From Candidatus Iainarchaeum sp. (GTDB taxonomy: Archaea; Iainarchaeota; Iainarchaeia; Iainarchaeales; SKW153), in NCBI GenBank assembly GCA_026414365.1, contig JAOAJD010000001.1, forward strand, positions 477,745-522,072: a stretch of 44,328 nucleotides of DNA. Reading direction: 5' to 3'. Made by a program: the position numbers and the translations under genes. Under the pieces are notes generated by a model. It saw nothing but the letters and a program-made list of their open reading frames with translations. It was not told the DNA's origin and did no database searches. Position 1 is the first letter of the stretch. Each line of letters starts with the position of its first letter. Positions 1-7,658 of the stretch are shown here, in pieces.

Positions 1-388
1 CCAGATTTAATTTTGCTTTCTTAGATGCTTTGTTTGTTGCAGGCCATTTTTCTTTGTCTTTAGCAGTGCCCAAACCAATGTATTTATCTCCATCACCAAC
101 AATTACACTTACTCTAAACGACAATTTCCTTCCAGCGCTTGTTACTCTTGCTGTCTTCTTAATATCTATTTGTTTTTGTTGTAGATTTGGTATAAGAATA
201 TCTACAATTTCAGGTTCTTTTATTTTAAGGTTATTATCGAAAATTTCATCTATAGAGCTAATCTCTCCATTTTTAACTTTTTTTCCTAATTCTGTATTAG
301 GTATCCATTGATCTAATTTTTTTTCTCTTTCTTTTTTTATTATAATTTCTTCTTCAAAGTTGGACTCTTCTTTATTTCTCTTACTCAT
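1..388 (-). CDS. rps5: Ribosomal protein S5 (uS5), N-terminal part, cut by window edge
   Basis: Small-subunit protein of the decoding region and mRNA entry channel. The first 129 codons are visible. They read MSKRNKEESNFEEEIII and then LDQWIPNTELGKKVKNGEI, the typical archaeal S5 N-terminal stretch, followed by the double-stranded-RNA-binding fold segment containing VIVGDGDKYIGLGTAK. The C-terminal half lies outside the window. The ATG directly follows the L18 stop with no gap, so translation is probably coupled. The next genes of this archaeal operon (L30, L15, SecY) would be expected beyond the edge; that is inference from operon order. Identification is firm; the 3' end is unseen. Confidence 0.95.
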   Translation of the reverse strand, partial: MSKRNKEESNFEEEIIIKKEREKKLDQWIPNTELGKKVKNGEISSIDEIFDNNLKIKEPEIVDILIPNLQQKQIDIKKTARVTSAGRKLSFRVSVIVGDGDKYIGLGTAKDKEKWPATNKASKKAKLNL

Positions 389-895
389 TTATTTCATCTC
401 CTCTATGATTTTTTTCTTTAAAATTTCTAGTTGACTTTCAATTTCTTTATTTATATGATGTCCTTTTATTCTTTCTTCTTTAGGTAGTGCAACTTCACCT
501 ACTTTTATTTTTAACCCAGCATCTAGTGCACCTTTTACTACTGCAAATATTCTTGATCCATGTACAGGCGTATGTAATCCTATATCTACAATTACTCCAT
601 CTATTTTATTTTTAATAGCTCTTATTCCACAAAGGTATCCTGTTAGGTAACATGCTGGAATATTCTTTGTCCCATATTTCCAACCAAATTTCTTAAGTTC
701 GGTTGAAAGTGCACAAACATTCGTTGTATCTCCATTCTCTTCATCTTTTATTATTTGAGTAATTATCTTAGTATTTGTTTTTCTGATCACCAAACGTGGT
801 TTTTTTGACTTTAGCAATGCTATTCTTTTTGAATAGTTTGTTTTCCTTTCGTAACTTCTTCTAAATTTCATCTTTGTAGTACTTTTTACTTTCAT
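389..895 (-). CDS. rpl18: Ribosomal protein L18 (uL18, archaeal type)
   Basis: Large-subunit protein that binds 5S rRNA with L5 in the central protuberance. 168 residues, somewhat shorter than many archaeal L18 proteins (about 190). The N-terminus carries the family signature KFRRSYERKTNYSKRIALL followed by KPRLVIRKTN; the middle has YLTGYLCGIRAIK and the C-terminal GHHIN block. A purine-rich AGGGGAGA sequence precedes the ATG. It sits between L19e (12 nt upstream) and S5 (adjacent), the conserved archaeal order. Confidence 0.96.
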   Translation of the reverse strand: MKVKSTTKMKFRRSYERKTNYSKRIALLKSKKPRLVIRKTNTKIITQIIKDEENGDTTNVCALSTELKKFGWKYGTKNIPACYLTGYLCGIRAIKNKIDGVIVDIGLHTPVHGSRIFAVVKGALDAGLKIKVGEVALPKEERIKGHHINKEIESQLEILKKKIIEEMK

Positions 896-907
896 TTATT
901 CTCTCCC

Positions 908-1420
908 CTATTTTATTTTTTTCTTATTGTTATCATCACCCTTTGTTTTGCTTTCTTTTTGATTCTCTTTTACTTCTTCTATTTCTCGAGAATATTCTCT
1001 TATGTATTTCTCTAGCTGCTTTTTACCTTTAAAAAATCCACCTTTTATCATCTTGTAAACTTTACTATATATCCCTTTTTCTTTTGCTTCTTCTGCCAAT
1101 TTTTTTAATATTTTTCTTTGACTTCTAACTATGCTAATCCACCTCTTCTTTTTTCCAGCTCTTGTTTGCCCTGTCCCTTTTCTACTACCTTTGTTTTTCC
1201 TCCTTCCAATTTTTTTCTTTCTTGCTAGCTCTCTAGCTCTTGCCCTGCTTTGAAATGGCATTTTTATTTTTGTTATAATTTTTTCATTAATTAAATTTTC
1301 AACATCTTCTCTTGTCATTGCCTCCTTAACTTTCTCAATGTTGTTTGGGTCTATATGTATTTTACTTTCTCCAACACCCAAAATTTCAGCTGCTATTTTT
1401 CTCACTTTTTTTATTTTCAT
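908..1420 (-). CDS. rpl19e: Ribosomal protein L19e (eL19)
   Basis: Large-subunit protein shared by archaea and eukaryotes, absent from bacteria; it contacts the small subunit through an inter-subunit bridge. 170 residues, very basic. The N-terminal MKIKKVRKIAAEILGVGESK and the RARARELARKKKIGRRKNKG core match the family. A longer reading from an upstream GTG is possible, but that GTG is part of the ribosome-binding GTGAT 4 nt before the ATG chosen here. The C-terminal tail is rich in Lys and Glu (ENQKESKTKGDDNNKKK), probably disordered. It lies 5 nt after the L32e stop. Confidence 0.96.
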   Translation of the reverse strand: MKIKKVRKIAAEILGVGESKIHIDPNNIEKVKEAMTREDVENLINEKIITKIKMPFQSRARARELARKKKIGRRKNKGSRKGTGQTRAGKKKRWISIVRSQRKILKKLAEEAKEKGIYSKVYKMIKGGFFKGKKQLEKYIREYSREIEEVKENQKESKTKGDDNNKKKIK

Positions 1421-1425
1421 AATAA

Positions 1426-1812
1426 TCACTTATTAATAACTTTTAATTGCATCTCTTCTGCTTTCTTTATTATTTCTTGTCTTTTTCTTTTTCCAACAGC
1501 GGATGCAATTCTGATTGCGACTTCTTTATTCTTTAAATTTTCTAAATCTTTTAAGTTTCTGACAATAATTTCTTTGAGGCCACATGGATGTAAATATCTT
1601 ATTTCTTTGCATGTTCTGTATCCAGAATCTGGATATCTCCCATCTTCTTTTTTCCTCTTTATGTCCATTCCTCTGGGTTTTCTCCATTTGTCCCATTTTG
1701 TAATACTCTTCCTCCTAAGTTTTCTATTACCAAATCGCCCTCTAAAAACCGGTTTTCTCTTTTTCTTTATCTTTTCAACCAGTTTTTTTATTGTTCTTTT
1801 AGTATCTTCCAT
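1426..1812 (-). CDS. rpl32e: Ribosomal protein L32e (eL32)
   Basis: Archaeal/eukaryotic large-subunit protein. 128 residues. Hallmarks are RKPVFRGRFGNRKLRRKS, WRKPRGMDIKRK and the GYRTCKEIRYLHPCGLKE block that defines the family core. A GGTGG motif precedes the ATG. It starts 2 nt after the L6 stop, and the next gene L19e starts 5 nt beyond its stop, so it is inside the r-protein operon. Nothing odd apart from two cysteines (TCKE and HPCG), common in archaeal members. Confidence 0.95.
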   Translation of the reverse strand: MEDTKRTIKKLVEKIKKKRKPVFRGRFGNRKLRRKSITKWDKWRKPRGMDIKRKKEDGRYPDSGYRTCKEIRYLHPCGLKEIIVRNLKDLENLKNKEVAIRIASAVGKRKRQEIIKKAEEMQLKVINK

Positions 1813-1814
1813 TT

Positions 1815-2360
1815 TTAGCCACCTTCTTCCTTCGCCTTCTCGACAATATATACTCCATCTTGGAATATTCTCCTATCAGTCTGTGATATTTTTGTAGCAT
1901 TTTCAATATTTGCTGCAGTTTGACCAGCAGCATACTTATCATAGCTTCTAACATAAACATTTTTACCTTTTACTTCAACTTTTGTATTTCCTATTATTTT
2001 AGCAATCTTTGGCTTTTTTCCACCTCTTAAGTTTGATATCTCTATTTTATCTCCTTTTACTAATACAGATATTGGGAAGTGAGAGTACACAATTTCTAAA
2101 GTGTAAACATATTCTTTACCTTTTGCACCCATTATCATATTTTCTATTATTGAAGCACAGGTTTTTGCTTTTGCATAAGCACTTTTCTTTTTTGATATTG
2201 GTTTTATTTCTATTTCTCTTTCTGATATTGTTAAAGATATATCGTTCTCTTTGAATGATCTCGAAAGCTCATTTCTACCTTTTACAATTATTTTTCCATT
2301 CTCTTTCTTTATACTTATATTCTCAGGAATTGTTATTTTTATGATATTTTTTTCTTTCAT
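1815..2360 (-). CDS. rpl6: Ribosomal protein L6 (uL6)
   Basis: Large-subunit protein near the sarcin-ricin loop and factor-binding site. 181 residues, the usual archaeal length, built of two repeats of a small alpha/beta fold. Visible signatures are the N-terminal IKITIPENISIKKENGKIIVKG and the second repeat with KIIGNTKVEVKGKNVYVRSYDK followed by GQTAANIE. A Lys/Glu-rich C-terminus ends in KAKEEGG. It is 12 nt downstream of S8. Confidence 0.96.
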   Translation of the reverse strand: MKEKNIIKITIPENISIKKENGKIIVKGRNELSRSFKENDISLTISEREIEIKPISKKKSAYAKAKTCASIIENMIMGAKGKEYVYTLEIVYSHFPISVLVKGDKIEISNLRGGKKPKIAKIIGNTKVEVKGKNVYVRSYDKYAAGQTAANIENATKISQTDRRIFQDGVYIVEKAKEEGG

Positions 2361-2372
2361 CTGACCACACTT

Positions 2373-2765
2373 CTAATAAACATATGCAATTAATCTTCCA
2401 CCTATTCCTTCTATTTTTGCTTCTTTATGTGTCATAATACCTCTTGAGGTTGAAACTATTATTATCCCAACATTTTTAGCTGGTAAATATCTTTTTTCGT
2501 ATCTTTCAAACTCGTTTTTAGTAACTGCGTATCTTGGTTTTATTGCTTTGCATTCATTTATGTTTCCTTTTAGCTTTATCTTATATAGTCCTTCCCTTCC
2601 ATCATCAACATATTCATATGGACCTATATACCCTTCTTTTTGCATCACTTTTAATATTTCTCCAATTAACTTAGATGCTGGTCTGATTATACATTCTTTT
2701 TTTGATACACTCTCGTGGTTCTTTATGTTTGCTAAAGCATCTGCTATTGGATCATTTCTTGACAT
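2373..2765 (-). CDS. rps8: Ribosomal protein S8 (uS8)
   Basis: Small-subunit protein that binds the central domain of 16S rRNA and in many organisms represses its own operon by binding mRNA. 130 residues, standard archaeal length. Signatures: [15 protein letters not shown] at the N-terminus and the C-terminal [13 protein letters not shown] and [11 protein letters not shown]. An in-frame GTG three codons upstream belongs to the ribosome-binding GGTGA that ends 5 nt before the ATG used here, so the ATG is preferred. The gap to the S14 stop is 9 nt. Confidence 0.96.
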   Translation of the reverse strand: MSRNDPIADALANIKNHESVSKKECIIRPASKLIGEILKVMQKEGYIGPYEYVDDGREGLYKIKLKGNINECKAIKPRYAVTKNEFERYEKRYLPAKNVGIIIVSTSRGIMTHKEAKIEGIGGRLIAYVY

Positions 2766-2774
2766 CTTACTCAC

Positions 2775-2924
2775 CTAATCAAGTTTTTTAAATCCTATTT
2801 TTTCCGCCACTTCTTTAAAACATCTTCTGCAGATGTATAACCCATACTTTCTAATCACCGCTTTGTCATTTTTGCATCTTCTACAACTCTTTTTTTTACT
2901 TCCTTTAACTCTTTTCTCACTCAT
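2775..2924 (-). CDS. rps14: Ribosomal protein S14 (uS14), zinc-binding short form
   Basis: Small-subunit head protein of only 49 residues, so easily missed. Translation starts MSEKRVKGSKKKSCRRCKN and ends EKIGFKKLD. The zinc-binding cysteines are C14, C17, C32 and C35 in two C-x2-C pairs, the C+ type found in all archaea. The start ATG overlaps the end of L5 by 8 nt (ATGAGTGA), so the two are translationally coupled, and S8 follows after a 9-nt gap that carries the S8 ribosome-binding site. Confidence 0.94.
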   Translation of the reverse strand: MSEKRVKGSKKKSCRRCKNDKAVIRKYGLYICRRCFKEVAEKIGFKKLD

Positions 2925-3435
2925 TTATTTCAACCCCAAATTTTTTTTTCATAAACTCAATTGCTTCTTCTTTTGTTATTTTTTGATTTTTACCTATTTT
3001 TGCTTTCTTTATCTTTCTGTTCTTTATTCTGTACCCAGGTCTTTCTAAAGTTACTAATACATCGAATCCTCTTATACCCAATTTAGGGTCATATTTTATA
3101 CCTGGTAATTCAATATGTTCTTTTATACCAAAACCAAAATTTCCAAATTTGTCAAAGTTCTTTTTGTTTAAAATATTTTGTTTAGCTATCAATGCCCTCT
3201 TTAAGAATTCTTCTGCTGCTTTCTTCCTGAGAGTAACTTTTAGCCCTATTTCTAGTCCTTCTCTTATTCCCCACGTTGGCTGCTTAACTTTACATTTTGT
3301 TTTAATCGGCTTTCTCCCTGTTATTTGTTGCATTATCACTGCTGCTCTATCTAATGCTTCTCCACTTTCACCAACACCCATATTAACAGTAACTTTTTGT
3401 ATTCTTATTTCTCTCATTACATTATCTTCTTTCAT
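2917..3435 (-). CDS. rpl5: Ribosomal protein L5 (uL5)
   Basis: Large-subunit protein of the central protuberance that binds 5S rRNA and contacts P-site tRNA. 172 residues. The MREIRIQKVTVNMGVGESGE opening and the GIREGLEIGLKVTLR segment are diagnostic. A later block, FGIKEHIELPGIKYDPKLGI, is the archaeal form of the conserved loop. Start is ATG after a GAGGTA motif. An internal ATG at residue 7 (MREIRI) is a possible alternative start. Overlaps S14. Confidence 0.96.
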   Translation of the reverse strand: MKEDNVMREIRIQKVTVNMGVGESGEALDRAAVIMQQITGRKPIKTKCKVKQPTWGIREGLEIGLKVTLRKKAAEEFLKRALIAKQNILNKKNFDKFGNFGFGIKEHIELPGIKYDPKLGIRGFDVLVTLERPGYRIKNRKIKKAKIGKNQKITKEEAIEFMKKKFGVEINE

Positions 3436-3439
3436 TTTA

Positions 3440-4165
3440 TCATACCTCTACATCTATTGCTGGTTCTTTTTTTCCTATCGGAATAAGCTTACTTATTGTT
3501 GTAGATATTGTTTCATCATTTTTTGATTCTAAAATAATCAACCCTTCTCTTTTCGCAGTTCCCTTTAAAACTTCTTTTATAATTGCAACCTCTCCAACAT
3601 TTTTTCCACTCTTAATATAACCTAAATTACCTTTCTTCATTTCTATTACATCTAATACCTCTTTTTCAGGGAATCTAACCAATAGGCTGTCATTTACATT
3701 TACTTCTCTGCCTAATCCCACGAATACCAAACCATCTTCTGTAGTTATTTGAACTTTTGCACCTTTTATTATTCTTTTGTCCTTAACCTTGCTAATCTTT
3801 AACATATTTTTTATATCTTTTTTTTCGTATGGTATAAGCCTACCTTTTTTGTCGTAAAGTAATCTGTAAGTTCTATTTTTATCATCACTTAGTTCAAGTA
3901 TATCAAATAATCCTACTGGAAAACCAAGTTCTTTTCTTATTATACCATTAACTTTCACTTTCCCATTTTTTATTATTGATTTTATTTCTTTTCTATTGTT
4001 AGCTAGTCCAAGGATGCTTATAACATATGCCAACGGTACGCTTTCTTCTCTCTTATGTGCTCCCGCTTTTGTTTTAGTTATCCAGACAATACCTTTTCTT
4101 TTTATTTTTAATGTTTTTGGAGCTGATAGTCTTTTTTGTTTTTTATTCTCTCCTTTTTTTGCCAT
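3440..4165 (-). CDS. rps4e: Ribosomal protein S4e (eS4)
   Basis: Archaeal/eukaryotic small-subunit protein with an S4-like RNA-binding domain followed by central and KOW-like C-terminal domains. 241 residues, normal length. Visible: RLSAPKTLKIKRKGIVWITK near the start, the S4 segment ILGLANNRKEIKSIIKNGKVKVNG (residues about 50-73), and a C-terminal NLGYIKSGKNVGEVAIIKEV stretch. GAGGTG precedes the ATG. Tightly packed between L24 (3-nt gap) and L5 (4-nt gap). Confidence 0.96.
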   Translation of the reverse strand: MAKKGENKKQKRLSAPKTLKIKRKGIVWITKTKAGAHKREESVPLAYVISILGLANNRKEIKSIIKNGKVKVNGIIRKELGFPVGLFDILELSDDKNRTYRLLYDKKGRLIPYEKKDIKNMLKISKVKDKRIIKGAKVQITTEDGLVFVGLGREVNVNDSLLVRFPEKEVLDVIEMKKGNLGYIKSGKNVGEVAIIKEVLKGTAKREGLIILESKNDETISTTISKLIPIGKKEPAIDVEV

Positions 4166-4168
4166 CTT

Positions 4169-4492
4169 TTACACCTCTGTATTCTCATTCTTCTTTTTAT
4201 CTGTTTTCTTTGTTTTCTTAAATCTTCTTTCATCTTTCAATTCAACTTCGATTATCTGTAAATTTGAAGCATCAATAGGAATATTTACTTCTGTTCCGTC
4301 AGACTTTTTTCTAGTGATATTCTCCAAATATACTTTGTTTTTTTTTCTTTCTATTCTAATTACTTTTGCATCTTTGCCTGCATAAGTACCTCTCATTATT
4401 CTAACTTTATCTCCTTTTCTTAATGGTAGAGATCTTCTCTTTAGACTTTTTCTAAGTTCTTTACTTAAATTACAACAAACTTTTCTTGTCAT
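4169..4492 (-). CDS. rpl24: Ribosomal protein L24 (uL24, archaeal type)
   Basis: Large-subunit assembly-initiator protein with a KOW motif. 107 residues. The KOW region is LPLRKGDKVRIMRGTYAGKD at residues about 22-41, and the following KVIRIERKKNKVYLENITRKKSDG is typical of archaeal L24/L26e. The C-terminal tail (KKTKKTDKKKNEN) is charged and probably disordered. The ATG begins on the base after the L14 TAA, an arrangement suited to re-initiation. Confidence 0.95.
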   Translation of the reverse strand: MTRKVCCNLSKELRKSLKRRSLPLRKGDKVRIMRGTYAGKDAKVIRIERKKNKVYLENITRKKSDGTEVNIPIDASNLQIIEVELKDERRFKKTKKTDKKKNENTEV

Positions 4493-4891
4493 TTAAACCA
4501 CCATGGGTGCAATTCCAGCTACTTTTGGCCACCTTTCGCCAACTTCTTTTGCTATAACTCCTTTTATTTCAGATCCTTTAGGTACACCTTTATCATCAAC
4601 AATTACTACTGCATTATCTTCAAATTTTATTCTTATTCCAGACGATCTCCTATATTCTTTCTTAGTTCTAACCACAACTGCTTTCTCTACCTTTTTTCTT
4701 ACTTCTGGCTTTCCTTTCTTTATAACAACTACAACTAAAGATGCAATTCCTGCTTTTTGTCTTCCCCTTTTTCTTGTTCTATGTTTCAATACACTAATTA
4801 TTTCTACTTCTTTTCCACCATAATTATCTGCTTCTACTAACCTTGCTTTTTTTTCTAATACTAAAACTGGTCTTGCGCTGATCGCTTTCAT
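4493..4891 (-). CDS. rpl14: Ribosomal protein L14 (uL14)
   Basis: Large-subunit protein at the subunit interface, forming part of the bridge to 16S rRNA. 132 residues, as usual for archaea. Signatures: RLVEADNYGGKEVEIISVLK, the ASLVVVVIKKGKPEVRKK strand region and the C-terminal VAKEVGERWPKVAGIAPMVV. The start ATG overlaps the S17 stop (ATGA), and L24 begins immediately after its stop codon. Confidence 0.96.
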   Translation of the reverse strand: MKAISARPVLVLEKKARLVEADNYGGKEVEIISVLKHRTRKRGRQKAGIASLVVVVIKKGKPEVRKKVEKAVVVRTKKEYRRSSGIRIKFEDNAVVIVDDKGVPKGSEIKGVIAKEVGERWPKVAGIAPMVV

Positions 4892-5190
4892 TGTTCTTCA
4901 CCTTTTCTTTTCTCGATTATTACAAAAGATTTTGTTTTACTAAGTTTCCTACATTCAGCTATTGTTACAATATCTCCTCTTTGTGCATTTATACAAGGAG
5001 GATTATGTACAGTCAATTTTGATTTAACTTTTTTGTATCTCTCATATTTTGGTATGTATTGAGTAAGTATTTTTTCAACTACAGCACCTTTAGGCATCTT
5101 TGTACTCATTACTTTATATCCTTCTATAATTTGTCCTCTTATCTTCACATTACCATGAAAAGGACATTTCTTATCGTTACATTCTACCAT
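4888..5190 (-). CDS. rps17: Ribosomal protein S17 (uS17)
   Basis: Small-subunit OB-fold protein that binds 16S rRNA early in assembly. 100 residues. The archaeal N-terminal motif CNDKKCPFHGNVKIRGQI carries two cysteines and a histidine (C4, C9, H12). The conserved HNPPCINAQRGDIVTIAECR block is at residues about 61-80. Overlaps the 3' end of the RNase P subunit gene by 7 nt and L14 by 4 nt. Confidence 0.95.
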   Translation of the reverse strand: MVECNDKKCPFHGNVKIRGQIIEGYKVMSTKMPKGAVVEKILTQYIPKYERYKKVKSKLTVHNPPCINAQRGDIVTIAECRKLSKTKSFVIIEKRKGEEQ

Positions 5191-5483
5191 TTTATTTTCC
5201 CCCTTAAAAGCTTAGTTCTTTCTTGAGGTCTTACTGCCAATATCTTACCATCAACACAAATCTTTTCTCCCCCCAAATCAAATTCAATATTAACTTCTCT
5301 CTTTGGTATTTTCCTTATCTTATCTACGCATTCAATAGTGAATGTATTTTTCGTTTCGTCAATTATTCTACCTTCACATAATCTACTTCTATCTGTACTT
5401 TTAATTATTCTTACATTTAGTCCTATCAACTCATGAATTAATAAGTTCTCTTTAGTTATTGTGTAATTATTTCCTCTAAGCAT
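5184..5483 (-). CDS. rnp1: RNase P protein component 1 (Rpp29/Pop4)
   Basis: Protein subunit of archaeal RNase P, which removes 5' leaders from precursor tRNAs. 99 residues, an Sm-like beta-barrel. Family features: LLIHELIGLNVRIIKSTD at residues about 14-31, the GRIIDETKNTFTI strand pair and the C-terminal ILAVRPQERTKLLRGKIKW. The position between aIF1 and S17 is the conserved one in archaea. Overlaps the aIF1 stop by 8 nt. Confidence 0.94.
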   Translation of the reverse strand: MLRGNNYTITKENLLIHELIGLNVRIIKSTDRSRLCEGRIIDETKNTFTIECVDKIRKIPKREVNIEFDLGGEKICVDGKILAVRPQERTKLLRGKIKW

Positions 5484-5778
5484 CTATTAATTCCTCCTTA
5501 AAACCCTCATTTTTTAATATTTGTTTAACTTTTTCTTTGTGGTTTCCTTGTAGTTCTATTTCGTTGTCTCTTATAGTACCTCCACAGGCCAATTTAGATT
5601 TCATTTTTTTCCAAAGTTCCTTTACGTCTGTATTTTTATCAAAACCACTAACAATTGTTACATTTTTTCCAAATCTCCTGTTTATTACTCTAATTTTAAT
5701 CTTTTGAGTTTCTTTTGCTATATCTCCACAAATACATAAATCTTTAGGTAGACCGCATTTCTGGCAAACTTCATTCAT
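5476..5778 (-). CDS. eif1: Translation initiation factor aIF1 (SUI1 family)
   Basis: Binds the small ribosomal subunit near the P site and controls start-codon selection. 100 residues. The N-terminus has the archaeal cysteine cluster CQKCGLPKDLCIC (C5, C8, C15, C17). The SUI1 fold follows, with VINRRFGKNVTIVSGFD and the GGTIRDNEIELQGNHKEKV core. Overlaps L29 (ATGA, 4 nt) and Rpp29. Of interest here because several genes in this window use TTG starts, whose use depends on how strictly this factor discriminates. Confidence 0.95.
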   Translation of the reverse strand: MNEVCQKCGLPKDLCICGDIAKETQKIKIRVINRRFGKNVTIVSGFDKNTDVKELWKKMKSKLACGGTIRDNEIELQGNHKEKVKQILKNEGFKEELIDA

Positions 5779-5984
5779 TTGCTTTTCACCATCCTCTTTT
5801 TTTCATTTATTATTGTAAGCATTCTTGCTATCTCCCTTCTCAAATTCTTTATCTTTGATGGTTTTTCTGCTTTTGTCCCTGATGCTATAGAAGCTTTTTC
5901 TTTAGCTAGTTCTTTTTTAGCTTCTAAAACTTTTTCTTCAAGTTCTTCTATTGATAACTCTCTAAGCTTCGTTACTCTTTTCAT
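5775..5984 (-). CDS. rpl29: Ribosomal protein L29 (uL29)
   Basis: Small helical large-subunit protein at the exit tunnel, where it helps dock the signal recognition particle and chaperones. 69 residues. Signatures are KLRELSIEELEEKVLEAKKE at residues 6-25 and KIKNLRREIARMLTIINEK near the end. The start is an ATG with GAGGGAG upstream, located inside the last 23 nt of S3 in another frame. The stop overlaps aIF1. Confidence 0.94.
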   Translation of the reverse strand: MKRVTKLRELSIEELEEKVLEAKKELAKEKASIASGTKAEKPSKIKNLRREIARMLTIINEKKRMVKSK

Positions 5985-6765
5985 TTTCTCCCTCTTTTAG
6001 TTTTTTGTCTTCTTTTTGTTTTTTCTTTTGTCTGGTTCTTTTTTCCTTTTTCTCTTCATTTTGTTTTTCCGTTGCTTTTTCTGTTTCTTCTTTAACCTTA
6101 TTTTCTTCACCTTTTTCTATTACTTCTTCAATAGTTGTCGCAGATTCTTTAATTTTCCCTCTCTGAAGCAAATATTCTTTAATATTGATTTTATCCGGAA
6201 ATACTGTGTTTGGTCTAACTATCCTGACTCTTATTCCAATTGCTCCTGCTTTGGTATATGCATCTGTTTTTCCATAATCTACAAGTTTTACTTGATCTCC
6301 AACTTTTTTCATATATCCGTATATTATTCTTATTTTTTTCTTTCTACCACCCTTTCCAGTAAGTTTGCCCTTTATTATTATTTCAACACCTTCGGCTCCA
6401 GCATCTACTATATCATTAAGCACTTTGTATATCACACTTCTCCACGAAAAGCCTCGTTCTATCAAAGATTTAATTTTGTTTACCACTGCTTCAGCATCAA
6501 GATCTGGTTTTTCAATTCCTCTAATTTCAATTTGAGGATTTTCTATTCCAAATTGTTTTTCCATTATTTCTGTAAGGTTTTTTATTGTTTGACCAGATCT
6601 CCCTATTGCTAATCCTGGTTTTACCACATTTATTACTACTTTTGTTACTATTGGTGTTTTTATAATATCTACGCCTGTGAAACCAGCTTTTTCTAATTCT
6701 TTCTTTAAAAATTCTTCTAGTTCAATTCTCCTAATGCCTTGCGTTACAAATATTTTTTCTATCAT
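5962..6765 (-). CDS. rps3: Ribosomal protein S3 (uS3) with a long charged tail
   Basis: Small-subunit head protein at the mRNA entry channel. 267 residues. The KH domain is evident (VINVVKPGLAIGRSGQTIKN around residue 50-70), followed by the C-terminal S3 domain (GVEIIIKGKLTGKGGRKKKI and GIRVRIVRPNTVFPD). From about residue 210 the protein continues as a Lys/Glu-rich low-complexity tail, longer than in most archaeal S3. L29 starts inside this tail region. Start overlaps the L22 stop by one base. Confidence 0.95.
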   Translation of the reverse strand: MIEKIFVTQGIRRIELEEFLKKELEKAGFTGVDIIKTPIVTKVVINVVKPGLAIGRSGQTIKNLTEIMEKQFGIENPQIEIRGIEKPDLDAEAVVNKIKSLIERGFSWRSVIYKVLNDIVDAGAEGVEIIIKGKLTGKGGRKKKIRIIYGYMKKVGDQVKLVDYGKTDAYTKAGAIGIRVRIVRPNTVFPDKINIKEYLLQRGKIKESATTIEEVIEKGEENKVKEETEKATEKQNEEKKEKRTRQKKKQKEDKKLKEGENEKSNEA

Positions 6766-7238
6766 TAAGCACCCTCCACTGCCATAGCCTCTAAATGTGT
6801 TGATTTTTTCTTTCTTCTCTTGCCGCTTATTCTCCCTTGTGGTTGAAATGTTATTCTTCTAAAGCCGTATGATGCAAACAAGTGTTTTAGTATTAATTTT
6901 TCACTGTCTAAACCTTTATAATCTGCGTTTGCTTTAAGGTTTTGCAAAAGTTCTAAGAAAACTTTGGCTGTCTTTACTGGATATTTGCCTGATTTTGTTT
7001 TACTGATAGCATTACCTCTTCTATGCGGAACTTTTTTGTTGTATTTTCTTAAAGGCAGAAATCTTTTCATTTCCACTATATCTCTTAAGAATCGTTCTGC
7101 TTTGTTTATTGGTTTATTCTTTAATTCTCTACAAAGCTCTATTGCATATTTGGTTGAGATTGGTTTATTTTTAAGCATAGCTTTAACTATTTTTTTTTCA
7201 TCGATTTGTAATTCTGTTTGATAATTTTTCTTTACCAC
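6765..7238 (-). CDS. rpl22: Ribosomal protein L22 (uL22)
   Basis: Large-subunit protein lining the peptide exit tunnel. 157 residues, archaeal length. Signatures include KPISTKYAIELCRELKNK, KVPHRRG and the C-terminal FQPQGRISGKRRKKKSTHLE, which contains the tunnel-facing beta-hairpin region. The start codon is GTG, preceded by GAGGTGA 4 nt upstream. It is 14 nt downstream of S19. Confidence 0.95.
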   Translation of the reverse strand: MVKKNYQTELQIDEKKIVKAMLKNKPISTKYAIELCRELKNKPINKAERFLRDIVEMKRFLPLRKYNKKVPHRRGNAISKTKSGKYPVKTAKVFLELLQNLKANADYKGLDSEKLILKHLFASYGFRRITFQPQGRISGKRRKKKSTHLEAMAVEGA

Positions 7239-7252
7239 AAGTTCACCTCTAA

Positions 7253-7654
7253 TTATTTTCTTGATGCAATTGCTGTTGATGATTTTGTAGCACCAATTCC
7301 AGCTTTACCGTGAACTAATCTCTTTCTAGTTAAAGCAAATTCCCCTAATCTATGTCCTAACATATTTGGTGTTATTTCCACAATCACAAATTCATTTCCC
7401 TTATAGACTCCTATTTTTTGGCCCACCATTTGTGGAATAATTGGAATAGATCTTAGATGGGTTCTCACCATTTTTTTTGATTTGCCTTCGGCAACAGCAA
7501 ATACTTTCCTTATAACTTTCATAAATCTTTCATTTTTTAATCCTCTTAATATTGCTCTTCTAACTCTTGATTTGCATAATTTTGCAAATTCTTCCAAACT
7601 CATTTTTTTAAGTTCTGCGAGTGTTTTACCTCTAAATCTAAAATCTCTAGGCAA
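7253..7654 (-). CDS. rps19: Ribosomal protein S19 (uS19), TTG start
   Basis: Small-subunit head protein contacting the A-site finger. The frame stays open far upstream inside L2, but that extension (Gln/Glu-rich) is an out-of-frame reading of L2. The start chosen is TTG at 7654, 5 nt after GAGGTGAT, giving 133 residues beginning MPRDFRFRGKTLAELKKMSL, which aligns with the family N-terminus. The conserved core includes VRTHLRSIPIIPQMVGQKIG and MLGHRLGEFALTRK. The gap to the L2 stop is 4 nt. Confidence 0.94.
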   Translation of the reverse strand: MPRDFRFRGKTLAELKKMSLEEFAKLCKSRVRRAILRGLKNERFMKVIRKVFAVAEGKSKKMVRTHLRSIPIIPQMVGQKIGVYKGNEFVIVEITPNMLGHRLGEFALTRKRLVHGKAGIGATKSSTAIASRK

Positions 7655-7658
7655 TAAA

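Noticed and set aside
6016-6612. 198-residue plus-strand frame opposite S3
   Set aside because: Phe/Ser/Tyr-rich translation of the antisense of a Lys/Glu-rich gene; S3 is certain and no ribosome-binding site is seen.
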